Counted from the first letter of the stretch, positions 44,841 through 54,542 are shown. The stretch: DNA of 64,000 nt from Lachnospiraceae bacterium (GCA_024689465.1 JAILDL010000038.1:39878-103877); one strand, 5' to 3'. A program made the numbers and translations. Notes: generated from the letters alone by a model not told the origin.

Positions 44841-47800
44841 ATGGTTAAGAGAAAAATGAAAACCATGGATGGTAACGAAGCAGCAGCTCATGCTTCCTAT
44901 GCCTATACGGAAGTTGCCGCTATCTATCCCATCACTCCTTCATCTGTAATGGCAGAACATACAGATGAGTGGGCAACCAAAGAACGCAAGAATATCTTTG
45001 GACAGACTGTTAAGGTTACAGAGATGCAGTCAGAAGCAGGTGCAGCAGGTGCCGTTCACGGTTCCCTTGCAGCAGGCGCACTTACATCTACTTACACCGC
45101 ATCCCAGGGACTTCTGCTGATGATCCCCAACCTGTACAAGGTTGCCGGTGAACAGCTTCCCGGCGTGTTTAATGTTTCTGCACGTTGCGTAGCTTCTCAC
45201 GCACTGAACATCTTCGGAGATCACTCCGATATCTATGCCTGTCGTCAGACTGGATGCGCAATGCTTTGCTGCTCCAGCGTACAGGAAGTAATGGACTTAA
45301 CCCCTGTTTCCTATTGCTCCGCGATCAAGGGGAAGGTTCCTTTCATCAATTTCTTCGACGGTTTCCGTACTTCTCACGAAATTCAGAAGATCGAGACCTG
45401 GGACTACGAAGATCTGAAGGATCTGGTAGACCTGGATGCCATCGATGAGTTCCGTAAGAACGCACTGAATCCCAATCATCCCTGCCAGAGAGGTTCTGCA
45501 CAGAACCCGGATATCTTCTTCCAGACCAGAGAAGCCTGCAACCCTTACTACGATGCACTTCCCGCTCTGGTTCAGGAGTACATGGACAAGGTTAACGAGA
45601 AGATCGGTACCGACTACAAGCTGTTCAATTACTACGGTGCAGCTGATGCAGAGCACGTGATCATCGCTATGGGTTCTGTAAACGATACCATCGAAGAGAC
45701 CATCGACTATCTGGCAGCTAAGGGCGAGAAGGTCGGCCTGATCAAGGTTCGTCTGTACAGACCTTTCTCCGCTGAAGCATTAGTAAAGGCTATTCCTGCT
45801 TCCGTTAAGAAGATCAGCGTTCTGGATCGTACCAAGGAGCCCGGTTCCATCGGCGAGCCTCTGTATCTGGACGTTGTTGCAGCTCTTAAGGGAACACAGT
45901 TCGAGACCACTCCTGTATTTACAGGTCGTTACGGTCTTGGTTCCAAGAATACAACTCCCGGACAGATCATTGCTGTATACCGCAACAATGAGAAGCCTCG
46001 TTTCACCATCGGTATCGATGATGATGTGACCAATCTGTCCTTAAAGGTTGGCGAGGATCCTGTTACCACTCCCGAAGGAACCTTCAACTGCAAGTTCTGG
46101 GGTCTGGGTGCTGACGGTACCGTTGGTGCAAACAAGAACTCCATCAAGATCATCGGTGATAACACCGACATGTATGCACAGGCATACTTTGATTACGATT
46201 CCAAGAAGTCCGGTGGTGTTACCATGTCCCACCTGCGTTTCGGTAAGAAGCCCATTAAGTCTACTTACCTGATCAAGCAGGCAAACTTCGTAGCATGCCA
46301 CAATCCTTCTTACATCCGTAAGTACAACATGGTTCAGGAACTTGTTCCCGGCGGAACCTTCCTGCTCAACTGTGCATGGAATGCAGAAGAACTTGAGAAG
46401 CACTTACCCGGACAGGTTAAGAGATACATTGCTGAGAACAATATCCAGTTCTACACCATCGACGGTGTAAAGATCGGTATTGAGACCGGCATGGGACCTA
46501 CCCGTATCAACACCATCCTGCAGTCCGCTTTCTTCCAGCTGACCGGCATCATTCCCGCTGACAAGGCAAACGAACTGATGAAGGCTGCTGCACAGGCTAC
46601 CTACGGACGTAAGGGTGAAGACGTTGTTAAGAAGAACTGGGCTGCTATCGATGCCGGCGCTACCGGTGTAGTTAAGGTAGAAGTTCCCGAGTCCTGGAAG
46701 AATGCAGCAGACGAGAGCCTGGAGGGCGCTCCTGTATCCGGCGGCAGAGCTGATGCAGATGCATTCGTAAATGATATCCAGCGTAAGGTAAATGCACAGG
46801 AAGGTAACAACATCCCTGTATCCGTTGCAGGTAAGTATGTTGACGGTACCACTCCTTCCGGTACATCTGCTTACGAGAAGCGTGGTATCGCTGTCAGCGT
46901 TCCTGTATGGGATCCTGAGAAGTGTATCCAGTGTACATTCTGCTCCTATGTATGCCCTCACGCAGCCATCCGTCCGGTAGCTATGACCGAGGAAGAATGC
47001 GCTAAGGCTCCCGAAGGACAGAAGAGTCTGGATCTGATGGGCATGCCCGGCAAGAAGTTCTCCATCGTTGTATCCGCTATGGATTGTACCGGTTGCGGTT
47101 CCTGCGAGAACGTTTGCCCCGGCAAGCAGGGTGAGAAGGCTCTGTCCATGGTACTGCTGGAGAAGGCTGCTGATGAGCAGAAGTACTTCGATTATGCAGT
47201 AACTCTGGATGAGAAGCCTGACGTAATTGAGAAATTCAAGGCTACTACCGTTAAGGGATCTCAGTTCAAGCAGCCCTTACTGGAGTTCTCCGGTGCATGT
47301 GCAGGTTGTGGTGAGACACCTTACGCAAAACTGGTTACACAGCTGTTCGGTGATCGTATGTACATCGCCAACGCGACCGGTTGCTCCTCCATTTGGGGTA
47401 ACTCTTCACCTTCCACACCTTACACTGTAAATAAGGAAGGCAAGGGTCCTGCTTGGGATAACTCCCTGTTCGAGGACAACGCTGAGTTCGGTTACGGTAT
47501 GTTACTGGCTCAGAATGCGATCCGTACCAGACTGAAGGAAGAAGTTGAGAGCCTGGTTAACGGTGATGCTTCTGCTGACGTAAAGGCAGCTGCTCAGGAA
47601 TACTTAGATACCTTTGAAGTAGGCGCAACCAACGGCGCTGCTACCGATAAGCTGGTAGCTGCTCTGGCAGGTGCAACCGATGAAGTATCCAAGGATCTGG
47701 TTAAGAACAAGGACTTCCTTGCCAAGAAGAGCCAGTGGATCTTCGGTGGTGACGGTTGGGCATACGATATCGGTTTCGGTGGTGTAGACCACGTTTTGGC

Positions 47801-48374
47801 TTCCGGACAGGATATCAACATCTTCGTATTCAACACCGAGGTTTACTCCAATACTGGTGGACAGTCCTCCAAGGCTACTCCTACCGGTGCTGTAGCACAG
47901 TTCGCTGCAGGCGGTAAGGTTGTTAAGCAGAAGGATCTGGCAAGCATCGCAATGAGCTATGGTTATGTATATGTAGCACAGATCTCCATGGGTGCTGACT
48001 ACGCACAGACCGTTAAGGCCATTGCAGAAGCAGAAGCATATCCCGGACCTTCCCTGATCATTGCTTACGCTCCTTGTATCAACCATGGTATCAAGAAGGG
48101 TATGGGCAAGGCTCAGACCGAAGAGAAGCTGGCTGTACAGGCTGGTTACTGGCATCTGTTCCGCTTCAATCCTGCTGCAGAGAAGAAGTTCACCTTCGAC
48201 AGCAAGGCTCCTACCGAGAGCTATCAGGACTTCATCAAGGGCGAGGTTCGTTACGCATCTCTGGCAAAGGCCAACCCTGCAAATGCAGAGGCTCTGTATG
48301 TAGCATCCGAAGAGCATGCTAAGGAGCGTTATGATTACCTGCAGAAGCTGATCACTCTGTACGGAAACGACTGA
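44841..48374 (+). CDS. nifJ: Pyruvate:ferredoxin (flavodoxin) oxidoreductase
   Basis: A 1177-residue single-chain PFOR, which oxidises pyruvate with CoA to acetyl-CoA, CO2 and reduced ferredoxin, the central fermentation step in anaerobes. In order: pyruvate-binding domain I (YPITPSSVMAEHTDEW near residue 30), domains II and III, the EKR segment, an inserted 2x[4Fe-4S] ferredoxin domain (CIQCTFCSYVCP near residue 695, CTGCGSCENVCP near 750), and the TPP domain with its own proximal cluster cysteines (CAGCGETPY). ATG 44841 has AAAGGAAGAG upstream; codon use is that of a very highly expressed gene. Monocistronic. Confidence 0.98.
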   Translation: MVKRKMKTMDGNEAAAHASYAYTEVAAIYPITPSSVMAEHTDEWATKERKNIFGQTVKVTEMQSEAGAAGAVHGSLAAGALTSTYTASQGLLLMIPNLYKVAGEQLPGVFNVSARCVASHALNIFGDHSDIYACRQTGCAMLCCSSVQEVMDLTPVSYCSAIKGKVPFINFFDGFRTSHEIQKIETWDYEDLKDLVDLDAIDEFRKNALNPNHPCQRGSAQNPDIFFQTREACNPYYDALPALVQEYMDKVNEKIGTDYKLFNYYGAADAEHVIIAMGSVNDTIEETIDYLAAKGEKVGLIKVRLYRPFSAEALVKAIPASVKKISVLDRTKEPGSIGEPLYLDVVAALKGTQFETTPVFTGRYGLGSKNTTPGQIIAVYRNNEKPRFTIGIDDDVTNLSLKVGEDPVTTPEGTFNCKFWGLGADGTVGANKNSIKIIGDNTDMYAQAYFDYDSKKSGGVTMSHLRFGKKPIKSTYLIKQANFVACHNPSYIRKYNMVQELVPGGTFLLNCAWNAEELEKHLPGQVKRYIAENNIQFYTIDGVKIGIETGMGPTRINTILQSAFFQLTGIIPADKANELMKAAAQATYGRKGEDVVKKNWAAIDAGATGVVKVEVPESWKNAADESLEGAPVSGGRADADAFVNDIQRKVNAQEGNNIPVSVAGKYVDGTTPSGTSAYEKRGIAVSVPVWDPEKCIQCTFCSYVCPHAAIRPVAMTEEECAKAPEGQKSLDLMGMPGKKFSIVVSAMDCTGCGSCENVCPGKQGEKALSMVLLEKAADEQKYFDYAVTLDEKPDVIEKFKATTVKGSQFKQPLLEFSGACAGCGETPYAKLVTQLFGDRMYIANATGCSSIWGNSSPSTPYTVNKEGKGPAWDNSLFEDNAEFGYGMLLAQNAIRTRLKEEVESLVNGDASADVKAAAQEYLDTFEVGATNGAATDKLVAALAGATDEVSKDLVKNKDFLAKKSQWIFGGDGWAYDIGFGGVDHVLASGQDINIFVFNTEVYSNTGGQSSKATPTGAVAQFAAGGKVVKQKDLASIAMSYGYVYVAQISMGADYAQTVKAIAEAEAYPGPSLIIAYAPCINHGIKKGMGKAQTEEKLAVQAGYWHLFRFNPAAEKKFTFDSKAPTESYQDFIKGEVRYASLAKANPANAEALYVASEEHAKERYDYLQKLITLYGND

Positions 48375-48430
48375 TCCCTACCGGAGCAGTAAGTATCCGA
48401 ACGGTGCAATAAAAACCATATGATTTTTGG

Positions 48431-48463
48431 TCCCCCTTCGCGAAAGTGAGGGGGGATTTTTTT
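48431..48463 (+). terminator. Intrinsic terminator of nifJ
   Basis: Nine-bp stem 48431-48439 with 48448-48456 (one G-U), then seven Ts. Confidence 0.9.
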
Positions 48464-48505
48464 GATTATGCGCCGCAGTGCGTAGCATTTTGCAGATAAG
48501 TCCAT

Positions 48506-48511
48506 TATAAT
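48506..48511 (+). promoter_or_regulatory. Possible -10 box of the GH43-traX-like pair
   Basis: Perfect TATAAT 45 bases before the GH43 gene, without a clear -35. Confidence 0.35.
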
Positions 48512-48555
48512 AAATAATTGCAGGCTTTAAGGGGAATAAGCCATAGGAGGAGACT

Positions 48556-49419
48556 ATGAAATTACAGGACATTCAAATGCGAGATCCCTTCGTGTTGGTA
48601 GAGGGAGATACCTATTATCTGTACGGAACCGACGAAAACGTATGGAGGGAAGGGTATAAGTTCGATTGCTATAAGAGCAAGGACCTGGAGGAGTTTGAGG
48701 GACCCATCCGGATCTTTGAGAAAACACCGGATTTCTGGGCAGACCGTAACTACTGGGCACCGGAAGTGCACAAATACAACGGAAAGTTCTATTTGTTCGC
48801 ATCCCTGAAGGCCGAAGGCGTATGCCGCGGTACCCAGATCTTTGTCTGCGATACCCCGGACGGGCGCTTTGTTCCCGTCAGTGACGGACCGGTAACCCCC
48901 AGAGACTGGGAGTGCCTGGACGGTACCTTTTATGTGGAAAACGGAGAACCCTACATTGTGTTTTCCCATGAATGGGTGCAGATCTTTGACGGAGAGATCT
49001 GTGCCATGCGGTTAAGCCATGACCTGACCCATGCAGTGGAGGAACCCAGGACCATCCTGAAGGCATCCGAGGCACCCTGGACCACCCCGCATGAACATAA
49101 GAGTTATCCGGGAAAAGAGATCTATGTGACCGACGGTCCCTTCCTGCATACTCTTTCAGACGGCAGACTGGATCTGGTCTGGAGCAGTTTCCATGAGGGG
49201 GATTATGCCATCGGACAGTGCATTTCCGAAAACGGTATCAAGGGACCCTTTGTACACAAAGAGGAGCCTATTTTCGGCAAGGATGGCGGCCATGGCATGG
49301 TTTTCCGGACAAAAGAAGGAAAACTGATGCTCACCATTCATATGCCCAATCATACACCGGATGAGCGGCCGGTCTTTTTCCCGCTTACGGAAACCAGGGA
49401 AGGACTTAAGCGCGTATGA
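48556..49419 (+). CDS. Glycoside hydrolase family 43-like five-bladed propeller
   Basis: A 287-residue protein with no signal peptide. Typical GH43 landmarks are RDPFVLVEGDTYYLYGT at the N-terminus (general base Asp), YWAPEVHKYNGKFYLFAS, and ECLDGTFYVENGEPYIVFSHEW (modulator Asp). Where many GH43 enzymes have the acid Glu in an EGP motif, this one reads VTDGPFL, so the acid may be Asp or lie elsewhere. The family cleaves arabinofuranosides, xylosides or galactans. AGGAGG precedes the start. The next gene overlaps by ATGA. Confidence 0.87.
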   Translation: MKLQDIQMRDPFVLVEGDTYYLYGTDENVWREGYKFDCYKSKDLEEFEGPIRIFEKTPDFWADRNYWAPEVHKYNGKFYLFASLKAEGVCRGTQIFVCDTPDGRFVPVSDGPVTPRDWECLDGTFYVENGEPYIVFSHEWVQIFDGEICAMRLSHDLTHAVEEPRTILKASEAPWTTPHEHKSYPGKEIYVTDGPFLHTLSDGRLDLVWSSFHEGDYAIGQCISENGIKGPFVHKEEPIFGKDGGHGMVFRTKEGKLMLTIHMPNHTPDERPVFFPLTETREGLKRV

Positions 49420-50195
49420 AGGATACAACGAAAGAGAAACTGACAGCTTTTCAGGAGAAGATCCGGATCTTTCCCGGCAGCACCTTAAAATGGATCGCCC
49501 TGATCACCATGATCATCGATCACGTAGCGGCAGCCCTGCTGTACCCCTGCATGGAGGCGGGCATCTACGGCCCCTTCGATTACGATTTCTGGCTGGTGGT
49601 CTACAGGATCATGCGAAACATCGGCCGGATCGCATTTCCCATCTACTGTTTCCTGCTGGTGGAGGGGTACCATTATACCCGCAATAAATGGAAGTACCTT
49701 CGGAATCTGGCCATCTTTGCCCTGGTTTCCGAGGTGCCCTTTGATATGGCGTTTGAAAGCGAAGTAGTGTTCTGGAATTATCAGAATGTATTCTTAAATC
49801 TGCTGATCTCCCTGCTCACCATCATGACCGTTGACTGGGCGCTTCAGAAGTTCTGCAAAAAGGACAAGGGCCTTGTCCATGATCTGTGCTGGCTGATCCC
49901 TACGGCCATCGGCGGCGTCATCGCACTGGTCACCTTTTCCGATTACTACTTCTTCGGAACCATCCTGACGGTGATCCTGTACCGCTTCTACCACAACCGG
50001 ATCCTCCAGGGGATCATCGGGTACCTTGTTTTTACCTTCGAGCCCTGGTGTTTCCCTTCATTTATCCTGCTGCAGATGTATAATGGAAAGAGGGGAAGAC
50101 AATACAAGTACTTCTTCTATGCAGCCTATCCCGTTCATCTGCTGATCATCGTAGCGATCCGCTATTTCTGCTTTGGACTGGGAGTTGTGCTGTAG
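49416..50195 (+). CDS. TraX-like membrane protein
   Basis: A 259-residue protein with about seven to eight membrane helices. The N-terminal LKWIALITMIIDHVAAALLYP and RIAFPIYCFLLVEGYHYTRN segments are typical of the TraX family, named for F-pilin acetylation and related to membrane acyltransferases. Chromosomal Bacillota copies have no conjugation role and their substrate is unknown. Its ATG overlaps the GH43 stop (ATGA), so the two are translationally coupled. Confidence 0.85.
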   Translation: MKDTTKEKLTAFQEKIRIFPGSTLKWIALITMIIDHVAAALLYPCMEAGIYGPFDYDFWLVVYRIMRNIGRIAFPIYCFLLVEGYHYTRNKWKYLRNLAIFALVSEVPFDMAFESEVVFWNYQNVFLNLLISLLTIMTVDWALQKFCKKDKGLVHDLCWLIPTAIGGVIALVTFSDYYFFGTILTVILYRFYHNRILQGIIGYLVFTFEPWCFPSFILLQMYNGKRGRQYKYFFYAAYPVHLLIIVAIRYFCFGLGVVL

Positions 50196-50286
50196 GATTA
50201 CTCTGCAAGGTTGCAAGCCGGGAAAACGGCTGCAAGCTACAGGGTAAAAATAAAAAGGGGAGTAACATCCGCCGAAGGAGGTATAG

Positions 50287-51888
50287 GTGAAACTTACATT
50301 TATCGGTGCGGACCATGAAGTAACCGGAAGCTGTCATTACCTGGAGGTAAACGGCAAACATATCCTGGTGGACTATGGTATGGAGCAGGGCTTTAACTAT
50401 TTTGAGAACGCCCCGCTTCCGGTGTCGGAAGGAGAGATTGATTACGTATTTCTGACCCACGCCCACGTGGATCATACGGGACTGTTACCGCTTCTTGCCA
50501 ACAAGGGCTTTCGTGGGAAGATCTACGCAACGGAAGCGACCGCAGATCTGTGCGAGATCATGCTCCGTGACTGTGCGCATATCCAGATGCAGGAAGCAGA
50601 ATGGAAAAACCGCAAGGCCAAGCGCAGCGCCAACAATCAGATCGTTCCCTTATACACCATGGAGGATGCGGATGCCGCCATCCGGCTGCTCATTCCCTGT
50701 AAATACAATCACATCATCACCGTATGCGAAGGGGTGCAGATCCGTTTTACGGACATCGGCCATCTGCTGGGCTCTGCCAGCATCGAAGTATGGCTGACCG
50801 AAGGAGATGTACAGAAGAAGATCGTATTTTCCGGTGATATCGGAAACAAGAACCAGCCCCTGCTAAACGATCCCCAGAAGACGGAGGAGGCAGACTACGT
50901 TGTCATGGAGTCTACCTACGGAACCCGTTATCACGAAGAGGGACAAAGCGACTATGTGACGGAGTTGGCTCAGATCATTCAGGAAACCTTTGATAAGGGC
51001 GGCAACGTGGTGATCCCCTCCTTTGCGGTGGGCAGAACCCAGGAGATCTTGTATTTCATCCGCCGGATCAAGGAAAACCGGATGGTACAGGGTTACGGCG
51101 ATTTCCCGGTATTCGTGGATTCCCCTCTGGCGGTGGAAGCTACGGGTATCTTTGTAAAAAATCAGGATTCCTGTTTTGATGAGGAAGCCAGGGAATTGAT
51201 GATCAAGGGGATCAACCCCATCACCTTCCCGGGACTGAACCTTTCCATCACCAGTGAAGAATCCAGAGATATCAACAACGACGGCGATCCCAAGGTGATC
51301 ATTTCCGCATCGGGTATGTGTGATGCGGGCCGTGTTCGGCATCATTTAAAGCACAATCTGTGGCGTCCCGAGAGCACCATCCTTTTCGTTGGTTATCAGG
51401 CAGAGGGGACCCTGGGACGGATCCTGGTGGACGGAGGCGTAGAGGAAGTAAAGCTCTTCGGAGAATCCGTTGCCGTACGGGCGCAGATCCGGACACTGAC
51501 CGGTCTGTCCGGCCATGCGGACAAGGCAGGGCTCATCGACTGGGCCACCGGCTTTACCAATCATCCGGCCCAGTATTTCATCGTCCACGGAGAGGACAGC
51601 ACCTGTACCGCCTTTGCCCAGTGCCTGAAGGATGAATATGACATCAATGCAGCTGCACCCTACAGTGGCAGCATTTACGATCTGGCAGCCGGGGGCTGGA
51701 GTTATGTGGCTGAGCCCAAGACTGTTGCCAAGAAGAAGACCGTTATCGTCAGCAGTGTATTCGGCAAGCTGGTGGCAGCCGGCGAGCGCCTGATGGCCGT
51801 CATCATGCGCAACGAAGGTGGCGCCAACAAGGATCTGGGCAAGTTTACCAGCCAGATCAATGCCCTTGCGGATAAATGGGACAGATAG
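50287..51888 (+). CDS. MBL-fold/beta-CASP ribonuclease-like metallohydrolase
   Basis: A 533-residue protein. The metallo-beta-lactamase motif HAHVDH (in LTHAHVDHTGLLPLL) binds two zinc ions; a beta-CASP domain follows (SFAVGRTQEILYFI ... SASGMCDAGRVRHHL) and the RMMBL segment LSGHADKAGLIDW. This is the architecture of CPSF73-like RNA nucleases, distinct from RNase J. A C-terminal stretch of about 70 residues is extra. It starts at GTG, with AAGGAGG six bases upstream. thyA follows 13 bases later. Confidence 0.9.
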   Translation: MKLTFIGADHEVTGSCHYLEVNGKHILVDYGMEQGFNYFENAPLPVSEGEIDYVFLTHAHVDHTGLLPLLANKGFRGKIYATEATADLCEIMLRDCAHIQMQEAEWKNRKAKRSANNQIVPLYTMEDADAAIRLLIPCKYNHIITVCEGVQIRFTDIGHLLGSASIEVWLTEGDVQKKIVFSGDIGNKNQPLLNDPQKTEEADYVVMESTYGTRYHEEGQSDYVTELAQIIQETFDKGGNVVIPSFAVGRTQEILYFIRRIKENRMVQGYGDFPVFVDSPLAVEATGIFVKNQDSCFDEEARELMIKGINPITFPGLNLSITSEESRDINNDGDPKVIISASGMCDAGRVRHHLKHNLWRPESTILFVGYQAEGTLGRILVDGGVEEVKLFGESVAVRAQIRTLTGLSGHADKAGLIDWATGFTNHPAQYFIVHGEDSTCTAFAQCLKDEYDINAAAPYSGSIYDLAAGGWSYVAEPKTVAKKKTVIVSSVFGKLVAAGERLMAVIMRNEGGANKDLGKFTSQINALADKWDR

Positions 51889-51901
51889 GAAAGGAACCGA
51901 T

Positions 51902-52750
51902 ATGAGCATCGCAGATCAGATTTTTATCGATATGTGCAAGGACATCCTGGAAAACGGAACCAGCACGGAAGGAGAAAAGGTACGTCCCCATTGGGAGGAC
52001 GGGACACCGGCCTATACCATCAAGAAATTCGGCGTGGTAAACCGTTATGACTTAAGCAGGGAGTTTCCCTTGATCACCCTGCGAAAGACCGCCCTTAAGA
52101 CCGCTACCGATGAGGTTTTGTGGATCTGGCAGAGAAAGAGCAACAACATTCATGATCTGTCCGGCCATATCTGGGATGAATGGGCGGATGAAGACGGCTC
52201 CATCGGAAAAGCCTACGGTTATCAGATGAGCGTCAAGCATCAGTACAAAGAGGGCATGTTTGACCAGGTGGACCGTGTGATCTACGACCTGAAGAACAAT
52301 CCCTTCAGCCGCCGGATCATGACCAATATCTACGTGCATCAGGATCTCCATGAGATGAATCTGTACCCTTGCGCTTACTCCATGACCTTTAATGTGACGC
52401 AAAAGCCCGGGCATGAGAAGCTGACCTTAAATGCTATTTTAAATCAGCGTTCCCAGGACGTACTGGCCGCCAACAACTGGAATGTGGCCCAGTATGCCGT
52501 TCTGGTCCATATGCTGGCCCAGGTCTGCAACATGGAAGTGGGCGAGCTGGTCCATGTCATCGCAGATGCCCATATTTATGACCGGCATGTGCCCATCATC
52601 AAAGAACTGATCACCCGTCCCACCTTTGCGGCACCCAAGGTGTGGCTGACCCCGGACATCACGGACTTCTACGCCTTTACCAAAGATGACGTGCATGTGG
52701 AAAATTATGAAACCGGACCGCAGGTAAAGGATATCCCCATCGCGATCTGA
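51902..52750 (+). CDS. thyA: Thymidylate synthase
   Basis: A 282-residue enzyme converting dUMP to dTMP with methylene-THF. The nucleophile is Cys157 in NLYPCAYS, and NQRSQDVLAANNWNVAQYAVLVHM is the dUMP-binding segment. The PCAY and QRSQDVLAANNWN pattern is that of the B. subtilis/phage phi3T ThyA branch rather than the E. coli-like PPCH branch. An in-frame extension into the upstream gene is rejected because AGGAAAGGA precedes ATG 51902. Forms an operon with folA. Confidence 0.95.
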   Translation: MSIADQIFIDMCKDILENGTSTEGEKVRPHWEDGTPAYTIKKFGVVNRYDLSREFPLITLRKTALKTATDEVLWIWQRKSNNIHDLSGHIWDEWADEDGSIGKAYGYQMSVKHQYKEGMFDQVDRVIYDLKNNPFSRRIMTNIYVHQDLHEMNLYPCAYSMTFNVTQKPGHEKLTLNAILNQRSQDVLAANNWNVAQYAVLVHMLAQVCNMEVGELVHVIADAHIYDRHVPIIKELITRPTFAAPKVWLTPDITDFYAFTKDDVHVENYETGPQVKDIPIAI

Positions 52751-52766
52751 GAAGAAAGAGGTAATC

Positions 52767-53258
52767 ATGCAGGCAATTGTAGCAGTGGATTCCCATTGGG
52801 GGATCGGCAATAAAAACGAATTACTGGTGCGCATTCCCAATGATCAGAAGATGTTTCGTCAGGAGACTACCGGAAAAGTGGTGATCCTGGGCAGAAAGAC
52901 TATCGAGACCTTTCCAAACGGAATGCCCCTTAAGAACCGTACCAATATCATTCTTACCAGAAACCCCGCTTATAAGGCAGAGGGCGCCATCGTGGTGCAT
53001 AACACGGAAGAACTGCAGGAAGCCATAAAGCCCTTTGATACGGACCTCATCTATGTCATCGGAGGAGAGAGCATTTATAAGCTGCTTCTTCCCTTATGCG
53101 ATACGGTCCATGTGACCAAGATCGACCATACCTATGAAGCGGATGCCTTTTTCCCGGATCTGGATGCGGATCCCGAGTGGGAGGTTTATGAGGAGAGCGA
53201 CGAGCAGACCTACTTTGATCTGACCTACACCTTTATGAAATATGTACGCCGCAGCTGA
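52767..53258 (+). CDS. folA: Dihydrofolate reductase
   Basis: A 163-residue DHFR that regenerates tetrahydrofolate from the dihydrofolate made by ThyA. Landmarks are AIVAVDSHWGIGNKNELLVRIPNDQKMFR at the N-terminus, VVILGRKTIETFP and IYVIGGESIYKLLLP. It lies 16 bases after thyA, the usual pairing. Confidence 0.96.
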   Translation: MQAIVAVDSHWGIGNKNELLVRIPNDQKMFRQETTGKVVILGRKTIETFPNGMPLKNRTNIILTRNPAYKAEGAIVVHNTEELQEAIKPFDTDLIYVIGGESIYKLLLPLCDTVHVTKIDHTYEADAFFPDLDADPEWEVYEESDEQTYFDLTYTFMKYVRRS

Positions 53259-53287
53259 TTGACATTCCCTGTAAATCAGTAGATAAT
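53259..53287 (+). promoter_or_regulatory. Promoter of ilvE
   Basis: Perfect TTGACA (53259-53264), 17-base spacer, GATAAT (53282-53287). It overlaps the end of folA. The 120-base leader to ilvE has no terminator or branched-chain leader peptide. Confidence 0.72.
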
Positions 53288-53412
53288 CAATGTATTAACG
53301 CATAATTATGCATGTATACAATCTGAAAAGGACACCCGGGAGATAACCCGAAGCCCTGTATTTTCAGGAGAAACAGCGTAAATGCGAACAATTTAAAACG
53401 AGGAGTAGAACG

Positions 53413-54441
53413 ATGGAAAAGAAGAATATCGATTGGTCCAATCTGAGCTTCGGTTACATTCCCACAGAAGCCAGATATGTATCCAACTACAAGAACGGCG
53501 CCTGGGACGAAGGCACAATGACAACGGATGCTACCGTCACCATTAGCGAATGCGCCGGCGTTCTGCAGTATTGCCAGGCTTGCTTCGAAGGCCTGAAGGC
53601 ATATACCACAGAACAGGGTAAAACCGTTGTTTTCCGCCCGGACTTAAATGCAAAGCGTATGGTAGACTCCGCTAAGAGACTGGAGATGCCTGCATTTCCG
53701 GAGGATCGTTTCCTGGATGCCATTGATAAGGTGGTTGCTGCGAATGTGGCATATGTTCCCCCTTACGGCTCCGGAGCTACTCTTTATATCAGACCTTATA
53801 TGTTCGGAAGCTCTCCTGTAATCGGTGTTAAGCCTGCAGAGGAGTACCAGTTCCGTACCTTTGTTACCCCCGTTGGTCCTTATTTTAAGGGCGGCGCAAA
53901 GCCCATCACCATCAAGGTCAGCGACTTTGACCGTGCAGCTCCCAACGGTACCGGCCATATCAAGGCAGGCCTTAACTATGCCATGAGCTTACATGCCATC
54001 GTTACCGCCCATGAGGAAGGCTTCGATGAGAATATGTACTTAGATGCTGCAACCCGTACCAACGTAGAAGAGACCGGCGGAGCGAACTTCCTGTTTGTAA
54101 CAAAGGACAACACCGTTGTTACCCCCAAGTCTTCCAGTATCCTGCCTTCCATTACCAGACGTTCTCTGGTTTATGTTGCAGAGCATTACTTAGGCCTGAA
54201 GGTAGAGGAGCGTGTAGTTCCCTTCGAAGAGGTAAAGGAATTTGCAGAGTGCGGCCTTTGCGGTACTGCAGCCGTTATTTCTCCTGTAGGAAAAGTAGTA
54301 GACCATGGCAAGGAGATCTGCTTTGCCAGCGGTATGGAGAAGATGGGACCCACTATCCAGAAGTTGTACGATACCCTCACCGGTATTCAGATGGGCCGTA
54401 TCGAAGCTCCGGAAGGCTGGATCCACGAGATCCCCGTATAA
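53413..54441 (+). CDS. ilvE: Branched-chain amino acid aminotransferase
   Basis: A 342-residue fold-type IV PLP enzyme for the last step of valine, leucine and isoleucine synthesis. The PLP lysine is Lys184 in GHIKAGLNYAM; EETGGANFLF and CGLCGTAAVISPVG are family signatures. Length matches the long BCAT type. GAGGAG precedes the start. Monocistronic with promoter and terminator. Confidence 0.96.
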   Translation: MEKKNIDWSNLSFGYIPTEARYVSNYKNGAWDEGTMTTDATVTISECAGVLQYCQACFEGLKAYTTEQGKTVVFRPDLNAKRMVDSAKRLEMPAFPEDRFLDAIDKVVAANVAYVPPYGSGATLYIRPYMFGSSPVIGVKPAEEYQFRTFVTPVGPYFKGGAKPITIKVSDFDRAAPNGTGHIKAGLNYAMSLHAIVTAHEEGFDENMYLDAATRTNVEETGGANFLFVTKDNTVVTPKSSSILPSITRRSLVYVAEHYLGLKVEERVVPFEEVKEFAECGLCGTAAVISPVGKVVDHGKEICFASGMEKMGPTIQKLYDTLTGIQMGRIEAPEGWIHEIPV

Positions 54442-54500
54442 AACCTGCAGGGTGGGTGCTTCGTAAAAGTGCCGATCCCTTCCCAAAAGAAAAGAGACAA

Positions 54501-54533
54501 AAGGCGAGCGGGAAATCCCTGCCCGCCTTTTTT
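54501..54533 (+). terminator. Intrinsic terminator of ilvE
   Basis: GC-rich imperfect stem (about 54503-54512 with 54517-54527) followed by six Ts. Confidence 0.75.
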
Positions 54534-54542
54534 ATGGGGACA

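Noticed and set aside
51818..51901. Upstream in-frame extension of thyA
   Set aside because: It overlaps the end of the MBL-fold gene; the ribosome site AGGAAAGGA directly precedes ATG 51902.
53294..53412. Branched-chain leader peptide attenuator before ilvE
   Set aside because: The only small frame (MHVYNLKRTPGR) has no Leu/Ile/Val run and no terminator hairpin with a T-run follows.
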